Assembly (NCBI GenBank): GCA_938036405.1
Contig: CALHPT010000252.1
Location: 1 to 6,584 of the forward strand
Length of the DNA: 6,584 bases
Origin: an uncultured Tannerella sp.
GTDB lineage: Bacteria; Bacteroidota; Bacteroidia; Bacteroidales; Tannerellaceae
Reading direction: 5' to 3'
Shown here: in pieces, positions 1-6,519 of the stretch
Position numbering within the stretch: the first letter of the stretch is position 1
Layout: each line of letters begins with the position of its first letter
Made by a program: the position numbers and the translations under genes
The notes under the pieces: generated by a model
What the model was told of the DNA's origin: nothing
What the model saw: only the letters and a program-made list of their open reading frames with translations
Database searches by the model: none

Positions 1-280
1 ATTTGCTTCGTATGGTATGCAATCTGACGTGAATCCATTTTGTATTGCTTCGGATCGTAGAGCATCTTGTGTAAAATAGATTTGATTTACTTCATATGTC
101 GTGCAATCTGACATGAATCAATTTTGTTTTGCATCAGATTGCACAGCATTTTGTGTGAAACAAATTGGATTTGCTTCGTATGGTATGCAATCTGACGTGA
201 ATCCATTTTGTATTGCTTCGGATTGCAGAGCATTTTGTATCAAACAAATTGGATTCGCACTGTATTTCATGCGATCTGAT
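1..280. repeat. 84-bp tandem repeat array, about 3.3 copies
   Basis: Units begin at positions 1, 85 and 169, with a decayed partial fourth unit at 253-280. The period is exactly 84 bp. Units 1 and 3 are identical over their first 55 bases and differ at about 8 of 84 positions overall; unit 2 is more diverged. Unit 3 is about 37% G+C, well below the genes to the right. Because 84 is a multiple of 3, both strands stay open for long stretches. The + frame encodes a 28-residue repeat containing MQSDVNPFC and ASDCRAFC, but unit 1 has a TAG at 77-79. There is no convincing start signal. I read this as a non-coding minisatellite or the remnant of a repeat peptide. The array starts at the window edge and may continue to the left. 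Confidence 0.85.
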
Positions 281-373
281 AAAAAACATAATCTGCCCTA
301 CTAACATTTCCAGATCAAAGACCAGCCGACGGACGGGGGCCGACCGTAAACGCGAATCGATGTGAGGGTGCGG
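281..373. other. spacer with no recognised feature
   Basis: This stretch between the tandem repeat and the promoter moves from AT-rich to GC-rich at about 320. I see no gene, no strong hairpin with a T-tract, and no tRNA. Whatever gene lies upstream is outside the window. Confidence 0.5.
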
Positions 374-404
374 TATGGGAATTATAAAACAACGACTAAT
401 TTTG
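374..404 (+). promoter_or_regulatory. Bacteroidota-type promoter for the riboswitch operon
   Basis: TAATTTTG at 397-404 matches the Bacteroidota -7 consensus TAnnTTTG exactly. TATG at 374-377 is one mismatch from the -33 element TTTG, with the usual 19-nt spacer. Transcription would then start near 410-412, right at the 5' edge of the cobalamin riboswitch, and this agreement strengthens the call. No operator was recognised. Confidence 0.7.
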
Positions 405-410
405 CCCGCG

Positions 411-645
411 TTTTGGTGATGCAGCGATCGGCGTCCGTCGCGCTGCATGAAAAGGGAATCCGGTGAGAGTCCGGAACAGTGCCCGCTACTGTAACCCCCC
501 TCGTTCAAAGCAAAAAGAAGAGCCATCCGCAATGCCACTGTCGGCGTGCACAGACACGCGATGGGAAGGCCCTCGGTTCTTTAGGGGGAAGTCAGGAAAC
601 CTGCCAGGACACAGCTTGATGTCGCACGCCCCGGGGCCAGGGCGG
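411..645 (+). promoter_or_regulatory. cobalamin riboswitch
   Basis: The conserved parts occur in the expected order. GGTG at 415-418 is followed by a perfect 8-bp stem (419-426 with 441-448). The core AAAAGGGAA is at 450-458. A stem of TCCGG with CCGGA (459-463, 471-475) and the hairpin ACAGT/ACTGT (476-480, 488-492) come next. Then come GCCACTG at 534-540, GGGAAGGC at 563-570, and the B12 box AGTCAGGAAACCTGCC at 590-605, which is close to the family consensus. A run of C at 495-500 can pair with GGGGG at 584-588. Such RNAs bind a cobalamin and usually repress the downstream gene when it is bound. No T-tract lies between the aptamer and the ATG at 681, so control is more likely at translation than by termination. 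It reads toward the receptor genes and ends about 36 nt before the first start codon. Confidence 0.95.
627..644 (+). promoter_or_regulatory. riboswitch expression-platform hairpin (P13-like)
   Basis: CGCCC at 627-631 pairs with GGGCG at 640-644, closing the loop CGGGGCCA (632-639). In the loop, GGGC (634-637) is complementary to GCCC (481-484) in the L5 loop of the aptamer; CGGG (632-635) with CCCG (482-485) is an alternative register. This matches the L5-L13 kissing interaction known in cobalamin riboswitches. The hairpin ends 36 nt before the start codon. Pairing was judged by eye, not by a folding program. Confidence 0.65.
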
Positions 646-680
646 CGGAGGACTGACGATGGATATATCAATAGTCACAT

Positions 681-2855
681 ATGAAGAAAAAGTACATAGG
701 AATGCTCCTCGCATGGCTGTGCGGGGTGATGACGCTCAGCGCACAAACAGGCGTGAGTGGACGAGTGATTAATGCCGACACGAACGAGCCTGTGGTGGGT
801 GCCAACATCCGCGTGGACCACAGTCTGACGGGCGACGTGACGAATACGCGAGGCGAGTTTACGATCAGCAATCTGCCCGAGGGCACGCACACGCTGAACG
901 TGTCGCACCTGAACTATACGACCCAAGCGCGCGAGGTACGGAGTGGCGAAACGGACATCGTGATCCGCATGCGCGAGAGTATGGTGCAGCTTGGGCAGGT
1001 GGTGGTGACGGGCACCGGAACGCATCACCTGATGAAGAACAGCCCCGTGCCCGTGAACGTGATCACGTCGCGTGAACTGAGCAACGCCGGCATCTCAACC
1101 CTCGACGAAGCCCTGCAAAAACTGACCCCCTCCTTCTCGAACATGACCAACGGTATGGGCACGACGCTCAGCCTGAACGGACTGCCGGAGAAATACTTCG
1201 TCTTCCTCGAAAACGGTCGCCGGATGGGTGGCGACAACACCTACGAACGCATCGACGTCTCGCGTATCAAGCGCATTGAGATCCTCAGCGGCGCCTCCTC
1301 AGCGCTCTACGGTACGAACGCTGTCGGCGGCGTGGTGAACATCATCACGAACGACGTAAAGCATGCCGTCAACCTCTCTTCCGACACGCGCTACACCTCG
1401 CACGGACGCTTCACTCAGTCGATCGCGGCCGACGTCAACACGGGCCGATTCGGCTCCTACACCTCCTATCGCCGCAGCCAGGCCGAGAGCTGGCAACTCA
1501 GTCCGTACGAGCGCAACAAGAAGGATAGCCTTGTGGAGACGCAGAAGGTAGCCTCCGCCGGCTTCCACTCCGACAACGTCAACCAACGATTCACCTACGA
1601 CGCCACCGATCGCCTCTCCTTCCAACTGCGAGGCGGCTACTTCCGCAACATCACGCGTCGGCCCGCTGCAGCGTACGATTACGACCTCCAGCACCGCACT
1701 TATTCCTGGGGCGCAGGCGTCAAATACCTCCTCTCGCCCGACGCCTACATCACGGCGGACTATCAGGCCGACTTCTTTTCGTCGCGCTACAACTTCCTCA
1801 ACGCAAGCAAGACGTACAAGACCCAACCAGGCGACGAGTTGGTGCGCAAACGCACGCGCAATCAGCAGGCCAACGTGAAGGGGATCTTCAACCTGGGCGA
1901 ACGGAATAAGGTATCGGTCGGGGTGGAGTACTTGGCCGACATGCTCAGCAGTCCCACCGAAAATATCAGCCACAAAACGGCCTACACCGCGGCCCTCTTC
2001 GCACAAGACGAGATCATGATCACGCGACACTTCCGGGCCTTAGCCGGGGTGCGTTACCTCTACCACGAATACTTCAAGAGCTACGCCACGCCGAACGTCG
2101 CCCTCATGTATGGACAGGGTGGTCTGAACGTCCGAGCCTCCTATGCCGCCGGATTTCGCGCTCCCACACTCTCGGAACTGTACGCCTCCGAGACGACCAA
2201 GTCAGTCGACCGCATCACGATCGGCAACCTCAACCTCAAACCCGAGAAGAGCGACTATTTCTCCCTCAATGCCGAGTACGCTCACAGTCGCTTCACGGTG
2301 AGCACGAACTTCTTCTACAATCGTATCCGTGATATGATCGATTACCGCACCATCGCCACGGGTGAAGAGGCCAAACAGAAGTACGGACACGAGGAAGTGC
2401 GCCAGCGCGACAATGTCTACAAGGCGGAAGTCCGCGGCATCAACGTGGCGGCCCAAGCCTACCTCGGAGCAGGCTTCCGCATCGGCGCGGGATACACTCA
2501 CCTCGACACGAAAGACGATGAAACGGGCCGACCCATCGACAAGAGTCTCCGAAATGCCGCCAACGTCAACGCGCAATGGACGCGCACATGGGGCGGATAC
2601 ACGATGAACGTCTACCTGAACGGTCGCATCAATAGCGAACGCTTCTCCAAGACCTACGGTTACGCTCCCGCCTACCAAGTTTGGGATCTCAATACCCGCC
2701 ACACGTTCTCCCTCCGTTCCGTGATCCTCGAACCGGGCGTGGGCATCGAAAACCTCTTCAATTATACCGACGACAGGCCCTACAATTTCAACTACGCCAC
2801 GCTGACACCCGGTCGCTCGGTCTACGTAAGTCTATCCATCAAGTTTAGAGGATGA
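681..2855 (+). CDS. TonB-dependent outer-membrane receptor, BtuB-like (probable corrinoid uptake)
   Basis: This 724-residue protein is a 22-strand-type outer-membrane transporter predicted to import a ligand using TonB energy. A signal peptide spans residues 1 to about 21 (hydrophobic IGMLLAWLCGVMTLSAQ). It is followed by a carboxypeptidase-regulatory-like beta domain (about 24-98; VSGRVINADTNEPVVGANI), a TonB-box-like segment (QVVVTGT, about 106-112), the plug (about 117-223; RIEILSGASSALYGTNAVGGVVNII is its conserved end) and then the barrel. Barrel motifs FRAP (492-495) and NLNL (516-519) resemble those of BtuB and haem receptors. The C-terminus ends in the usual final strand (VYVSLSIKFRG). 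The ATG at 681 is supported by the signal peptide directly after it; no Shine-Dalgarno sequence is needed in this phylum. It is the first gene behind the cobalamin riboswitch, so a corrinoid ligand is the best guess; haem or another tetrapyrrole is the alternative. Length is normal for the family. Confidence 0.93.
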   Translation: MKKKYIGMLLAWLCGVMTLSAQTGVSGRVINADTNEPVVGANIRVDHSLTGDVTNTRGEFTISNLPEGTHTLNVSHLNYTTQAREVRSGETDIVIRMRESMVQLGQVVVTGTGTHHLMKNSPVPVNVITSRELSNAGISTLDEALQKLTPSFSNMTNGMGTTLSLNGLPEKYFVFLENGRRMGGDNTYERIDVSRIKRIEILSGASSALYGTNAVGGVVNIITNDVKHAVNLSSDTRYTSHGRFTQSIAADVNTGRFGSYTSYRRSQAESWQLSPYERNKKDSLVETQKVASAGFHSDNVNQRFTYDATDRLSFQLRGGYFRNITRRPAAAYDYDLQHRTYSWGAGVKYLLSPDAYITADYQADFFSSRYNFLNASKTYKTQPGDELVRKRTRNQQANVKGIFNLGERNKVSVGVEYLADMLSSPTENISHKTAYTAALFAQDEIMITRHFRALAGVRYLYHEYFKSYATPNVALMYGQGGLNVRASYAAGFRAPTLSELYASETTKSVDRITIGNLNLKPEKSDYFSLNAEYAHSRFTVSTNFFYNRIRDMIDYRTIATGEEAKQKYGHEEVRQRDNVYKAEVRGINVAAQAYLGAGFRIGAGYTHLDTKDDETGRPIDKSLRNAANVNAQWTRTWGGYTMNVYLNGRINSERFSKTYGYAPAYQVWDLNTRHTFSLRSVILEPGVGIENLFNYTDDRPYNFNYATLTPGRSVYVSLSIKFRG

Positions 2856-5056
2856 AACGGAGACACTTGCATCACATCACATCGGCACCACATTGCAAAG
2901 TCGTCGGACGGATGGCCCTTGCCACCGCCTTGCTTTGGGCTGCGCAGGCCGCTTCGGCGCAAGATTCGACGAGGCAGCACCCTAACGAGGCGATGAAGAA
3001 CATTGCACTCGACGAGGTAGTCGTCACCGCGACAGGTACGGAACATACATTGAAGTCTGTACCCGTACAGACGGAGATTATCTCGGGTCGGGCGCTCAAG
3101 AACTTCGCCGGACGGAGCATCGAGGACATCTTATCGGGATTGACCGCCTCCTTCGCCTTCGGAGAGGATGACATGGGCAGCCATATCCAGATGAATGGCT
3201 TGGGCAATAACTACATCCTAATCCTGATCGACGGAAAACGTATTCACGGTGATGTAGGCGGGCAAAATGAGCTCTCGCTCATCGATCCGAACAACATCGA
3301 GCGGGTGGAGATCGTCCGCGGCGCCTCGTCCGCGCTCTACGGGAGCGATGCAATGGCCGGCGTGATCAACATCATCACCAAGAAGCACGATGAAGGGATC
3401 TTACTCGAAAATACTTCGCGCTTCGGGTCGTATGGAGATGTCCGCCAACACACCGGCGTGGGCTTCAACGTCGGCCGATTCAGCAGCTGGACCAACTTTC
3501 AGCTTCAGCACTCCGATGGATGGCAGAACACGTCCGTCGAGGACCCCAACCAAACGGAATTCCTCATCACCGACTCCCGCAATAAGACGGTCAACCGTCA
3601 TACGAACTGGCAACTGTCCGAGCGACTCGGCTTCTCTCCGACGCGCGACCTCGAACTCTACGCCGCCGGAAGCATCTATGGCAAACGCATCTACCGCCCG
3701 AGCGGGAAATACCCCTCCGTAGACGTGAAGACCTACGATCTTCAGTACGGCAACGCCTCCGCAGCCGTCGGGGGTAAATGGAAGCTGAACCGAACGGACC
3801 TCCTCACGCTCGACGTGAGCTGGGATCGCCACGCTTACCACTATAATTTTACTGACACCACCCTCATCGATGGCTATATCAATGGTCGATACACGCCGTA
3901 CTACCCTTATTTCCCCGGGCAGACGGATCTTCAGAGCGATCAGCAGCGCACCTTGGCCGCGCTGAAGGGTGTCTTCAGCTTACCCTTCGAAAATACGCTC
4001 AGTGCGGGCCTTGAATGGCGCTACGACTGGCTCAAGGCGCCGATGCGCGTCATTGATGGTAAGGCATCAGACCAAACCGCGGCCGTTTTCGTACAAGATG
4101 AGTTCGGACTGCTCGATCCGCTGCAAATCACGGCGGGTCTACGCGTAGATCGTAACTCCCGCTTCGGGCGTTTCAAGCTCACACCGAAAATTGCTGCCAT
4201 GCTCAGCCTCGGAGACTACCGCCTGCGCGCGGTATGGAGTCGCGGATTCAAAACGCCCACTCCCAAGGAGCTTTTTTACCGCTACATCCGCGAGATGGCC
4301 GGCACCCACCTCTATTTAGGCAACACCGACCTCCGTCCGCAGACCTCGGACTACTTTTCTCTCGGTGCCGAATATCTGGGAAGCCGTGGCCTCTCCCTGT
4401 CAGTCACCGGATACTTCAACCGACTGGACCACATGATCACCTTAGTCACCATCCCCACCTCGCAAGCCCCTGGCGACCTGGTGGCGAGGTACGACCCCGT
4501 CAAAGTGCGCCAGTACAAGAACCTCGAAAGCGCCAAAACGTACGGCGTAGACATTAGTCTTCGATATGCAGTCCGCGCCTTTACCATCGGCGCCGGATAC
4601 AGCTACCTCAATACCGACGCCAATCTCTACGACGCCACTCACGACCGCATGAAATCCGTCATCATCGACGGCACAGCCCACCACAAGGCCAATGCGTTCG
4701 TCACCTGGACCCACGATTTCTCTCCCGCCTATCATTTTACCGCCGGACTTTACGGGCGAGCCTCCTCCAAACGATATTATCAGATCAACGGCGACGGGAA
4801 AGGCTTCCAAATCTGGCGACTTTCTACCACCCACGACCTCGGACGCTCACGCCACATGGCTTACCGCCTCGAGGCCGGCGTGGACAACCTCTTCAATTAT
4901 TGCGACCGTACCCCGCACGGCCTCCATTTGGGCACCATGACGCCCGGGCGGACGGTTTACGCCTCGCTCACCGTACGCTTTGCTAAAGGCAAGAAGGTGA
5001 AGCACGAAAAAGACACGATTACCAACCTAAATAGTAACGATTATGAAGAGAATTAA
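2852..5056 (+). CDS. second TonB-dependent outer-membrane receptor, BtuB/haem-receptor-like
   Basis: A 734-residue paralogue of the preceding receptor, starting in an ATGA overlap with its stop codon, which implies translational coupling. The N-terminus is unusually long and basic (MKRRHLHHITSAPHCK) before the hydrophobic signal segment MALATALLWAAQAASAQ, with cleavage likely near residue 36. Met21 (2912) is an alternative start but would lose the positive n-region. A TonB box (EVVVTATG, 55-62) follows directly; the regulatory-like domain of the first receptor is absent. The plug spans about 67-176 (VEIVRGASSALYGSDAMAGVINII) and the barrel follows. At the FRAP/NPDL positions this protein has FKTP (466-469) and NTDL (491-494), so its ligand may differ from that of its neighbour. 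The last barrel strand appears to end at Phe710; 24 charged, polar residues follow, overlapping the next gene by 14 nt. Probably a tetrapyrrole or corrinoid importer. Confidence 0.92.
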   Translation: MKRRHLHHITSAPHCKVVGRMALATALLWAAQAASAQDSTRQHPNEAMKNIALDEVVVTATGTEHTLKSVPVQTEIISGRALKNFAGRSIEDILSGLTASFAFGEDDMGSHIQMNGLGNNYILILIDGKRIHGDVGGQNELSLIDPNNIERVEIVRGASSALYGSDAMAGVINIITKKHDEGILLENTSRFGSYGDVRQHTGVGFNVGRFSSWTNFQLQHSDGWQNTSVEDPNQTEFLITDSRNKTVNRHTNWQLSERLGFSPTRDLELYAAGSIYGKRIYRPSGKYPSVDVKTYDLQYGNASAAVGGKWKLNRTDLLTLDVSWDRHAYHYNFTDTTLIDGYINGRYTPYYPYFPGQTDLQSDQQRTLAALKGVFSLPFENTLSAGLEWRYDWLKAPMRVIDGKASDQTAAVFVQDEFGLLDPLQITAGLRVDRNSRFGRFKLTPKIAAMLSLGDYRLRAVWSRGFKTPTPKELFYRYIREMAGTHLYLGNTDLRPQTSDYFSLGAEYLGSRGLSLSVTGYFNRLDHMITLVTIPTSQAPGDLVARYDPVKVRQYKNLESAKTYGVDISLRYAVRAFTIGAGYSYLNTDANLYDATHDRMKSVIIDGTAHHKANAFVTWTHDFSPAYHFTAGLYGRASSKRYYQINGDGKGFQIWRLSTTHDLGRSRHMAYRLEAGVDNLFNYCDRTPHGLHLGTMTPGRTVYASLTVRFAKGKKVKHEKDTITNLNSNDYEEN

Positions 5057-6137
5057 GACATGGATCTTGGCTGCAATGGCCATCGTCCTCGCAGTGAGCC
5101 TCAACTCCTGCGAAAAGAGTGAAGACCCGATCACGAACGTGGAGCGCTACCAACAATCGGTAGACAACACCGTCAAGACGGGTAAGAAACACGACAAAGT
5201 GATCCTGCTCGTGGCCTTCGGATCCACATGGCAGCGCGCCTTTCTGGCCTTCGACAACACCATTGCCGAGTACAAGAAGGCATTCCCCGACTACGACGTC
5301 TTCCTTTCCTTCTCCTCCGCCATTTGTATCAACCGCGCCGCCGCGGGCGAGCATGCTAAGGACGAGGGAGAGGCCAAAGCCGAGGTGCGCCACTACTACT
5401 CGCCCAACTTTTGGCTCGAAGCCTTCGGGCGCGTACAGTACAGCGAGATTATTGTCCAGTCTCTGCAAGTGATTCCGGGCGAAGAGTACGGCCGAGTGAT
5501 CAACTACATGAAGGATTTCGCTAACAACAGTCTGGGAGACCTCGACGACGCCTATTTGAAGAAGGTCACCCTCCGTTTAGGCCTTCCCCTCATGGCCGAC
5601 GCCGATAAGGACGTCAAGGCACTCGCCAAAGCGCTCGATGCGAACTACGCTAACTACGCCAAGCAGGGCATCGTAGCCTTCATGGGCCACGGTAACCCCG
5701 ATTCATACGACATCTACAAGGCGAACATCCGTTACACCCAGTTAGAAGAGGCGCTCCAGAAGATCAACAAGAACTACTACGTCGGTACGGTCGATATGAA
5801 GGACAACTTCAAGACCTTCGTTCGCAATAGAATGGTCAAAGCAGGCGTCAGCAAGGGCCGCGTCTACTGCACGCCCCTCATGTCCATCTCCGGTGACCAT
5901 GCCCACAACGATATGGCTGGCAACGACGTCGCCAAGACCCCATTCCAGCCCAATGAAGAGGGTGAAGTGGAAGACACGAGCTGGAAAATGTACTTCAAGA
6001 CCATGGGCTACGACTGCTCGGACGAGACTCAGATCATGAATGGCCTCCTCGAGCGCGAGAATGTCCGTCAATTGTGGATGAACCACACCAAGAACGCCGA
6101 GAAGGTAGACTACTATCACTCAAAGAACCCCGAATAA
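5043..6137 (+). CDS. exported CbiK-family cobaltochelatase-like lipoprotein
   Basis: A 364-residue protein of the anaerobic sirohydrochlorin cobaltochelatase (CbiK) family. Known CbiK enzymes insert Co2+ into sirohydrochlorin; some homologues are periplasmic or, like IhtB of P. gingivalis, haem-binding lipoproteins. Residues 1-22 form a lipoprotein signal peptide with lipobox LNSC (Cys23), followed by acidic EKSED. The chelatase domain begins at VILLVAFGSTW (about 53-63). Two metal-site histidines are visible: H216 in MGHGNPD and H286 in SGDHAHNDMAG, matching the two active-site histidines of Salmonella CbiK (H145, H207). An insert of roughly 15 residues (about 294-311) separates this motif from SWKMYFKTMGYD. 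The ATG at 5043 is chosen because the signal peptide follows at once; it overlaps the receptor gene by 14 nt, so it should be co-translated and share the riboswitch. Its real activity (chelatase, dechelatase or binding protein) cannot be told from sequence. I withhold the symbol cbiK because the lipoprotein form may do another job. Confidence 0.92.
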   Translation: MKRIKTWILAAMAIVLAVSLNSCEKSEDPITNVERYQQSVDNTVKTGKKHDKVILLVAFGSTWQRAFLAFDNTIAEYKKAFPDYDVFLSFSSAICINRAAAGEHAKDEGEAKAEVRHYYSPNFWLEAFGRVQYSEIIVQSLQVIPGEEYGRVINYMKDFANNSLGDLDDAYLKKVTLRLGLPLMADADKDVKALAKALDANYANYAKQGIVAFMGHGNPDSYDIYKANIRYTQLEEALQKINKNYYVGTVDMKDNFKTFVRNRMVKAGVSKGRVYCTPLMSISGDHAHNDMAGNDVAKTPFQPNEEGEVEDTSWKMYFKTMGYDCSDETQIMNGLLERENVRQLWMNHTKNAEKVDYYHSKNPE

Positions 6138-6144
6138 GGCGAGT

Positions 6145-6189
6145 CTGTCTCACGTACATCTGTTGCGTGAGGCAGGTCCTACCCCTTTT
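6145..6189 (+). terminator. probable operon terminator
   Basis: A 10-bp stem with one G·T pair forms between CTGTCTCACG (6145-6154) and CGTGAGGCAG (6166-6175), with an 11-nt loop. It lies 8 nt after the stop codon of the lipoprotein gene. The only T-run (TTTT, 6186-6189) starts 10 nt after the stem, so termination may be inefficient; a longer T6 run occurs at 6226-6231. Confidence 0.5.
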
Positions 6190-6250
6190 AGGAACTCCCT
6201 CTCAGAGAGAAGATTAAACACGCTCTTTTTTCATAACTATTTCTGACTGT

Positions 6251-6267
6251 GGACGGCCCGCCCGTCC
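6251..6267. other. short hairpin between direct repeats
   Basis: GGACGG (6251-6256) pairs with CCGTCC (6262-6267) around a 5-nt loop. The 8-bp direct repeat TGACTGTG lies at its left edge (6244-6251) and just to its right (6271-6278), immediately before the stronger terminator hairpin. There is no T-tract, so I do not call it a terminator. Confidence 0.4.
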
Positions 6268-6278
6268 GAATGACTGTG

Positions 6279-6317
6279 CAGCCCGGCATGTGTAAACATG
6301 TCGGGCTGTTTCGTTTG
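6279..6317 (+). terminator. strong intrinsic terminator hairpin
   Basis: A 13-bp stem with one G·T pair joins CAGCCCGGCATGT (6279-6291) to ACATGTCGGGCTG (6296-6308) around a GTAA tetraloop. TTTCGTTT follows (6309-6316). This has the classic form of a rho-independent terminator reading on the + strand and would stop read-through from the three-gene operon, about 140 bp after its last stop codon. Confidence 0.75.
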
Positions 6318-6371
6318 GGGGGTATCAGGTGGAGAGATGCCGCATACGGACCGCGTTTTTCGGCCGTCAGG

Positions 6372-6500
6372 GTAGGGGCGTACCCAAATACGCCCTCCAA
6401 ACGTTCCCGCAAGGGAACGAGAGTGTCCAAAAGCAGCCAAACGTGCGACTCTTTGTCCCCTACGGGGCCATTTGATGGGGCGTATGCGATACGCCCCTAC
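6372..6500. repeat. 129-bp palindromic element with 11-bp terminal inverted repeats (REP/MITE-like)
   Basis: GTAGGGGCGTA at 6372-6382 is the exact reverse complement of TACGCCCCTAC at 6490-6500. Each end also forms its own local hairpin: GGGCGTA with TACGCCC (6376-6382, 6389-6395), and GGGGCGTA with TACGCCCC (6477-6484, 6490-6497). Inside lie CGTTCCC-GCAA-GGGAACG (6402-6419) and CCCC-TAC-GGGG (6457-6467). No ORF of note and no clear target-site duplication are visible. The form suggests a non-autonomous or REP-type intergenic element. Confidence 0.6.
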
Positions 6501-6519
6501 GATGGAACCTCGAAAGAAA

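Noticed and set aside
1..280. CRISPR array
   Set aside because: Repeats are contiguous with an 84-bp period and have no unique spacers.
101..304. 67-codon + strand frame across the tandem repeat
   Set aside because: It exists because the 84-bp period keeps frame; it starts at a GTG inside a repeat unit, unit 1 has an in-frame stop, and no conserved start signal or domain is seen.
134..538. 134-codon minus-strand frame from the riboswitch into the repeats
   Set aside because: It runs antisense through a conserved riboswitch, so its first half is explained by that RNA and its second half by the repeat.
1299..2030. 243-codon antisense frame inside the first receptor
   Set aside because: A shadow of GC-rich coding sequence; the receptor reading on the + strand has a signal peptide, plug and barrel motifs throughout.
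2202..2702. 166-codon antisense frame inside the first receptor
   Set aside because: Same reason: it lies wholly within the barrel-coding part of the receptor and shows no recognisable motif.
681..2855. SusC-type glycan receptor
   Set aside because: It is about 724 residues, shorter than the usual roughly 1,000 of SusC, has no SusD partner beside it, and follows a cobalamin riboswitch.
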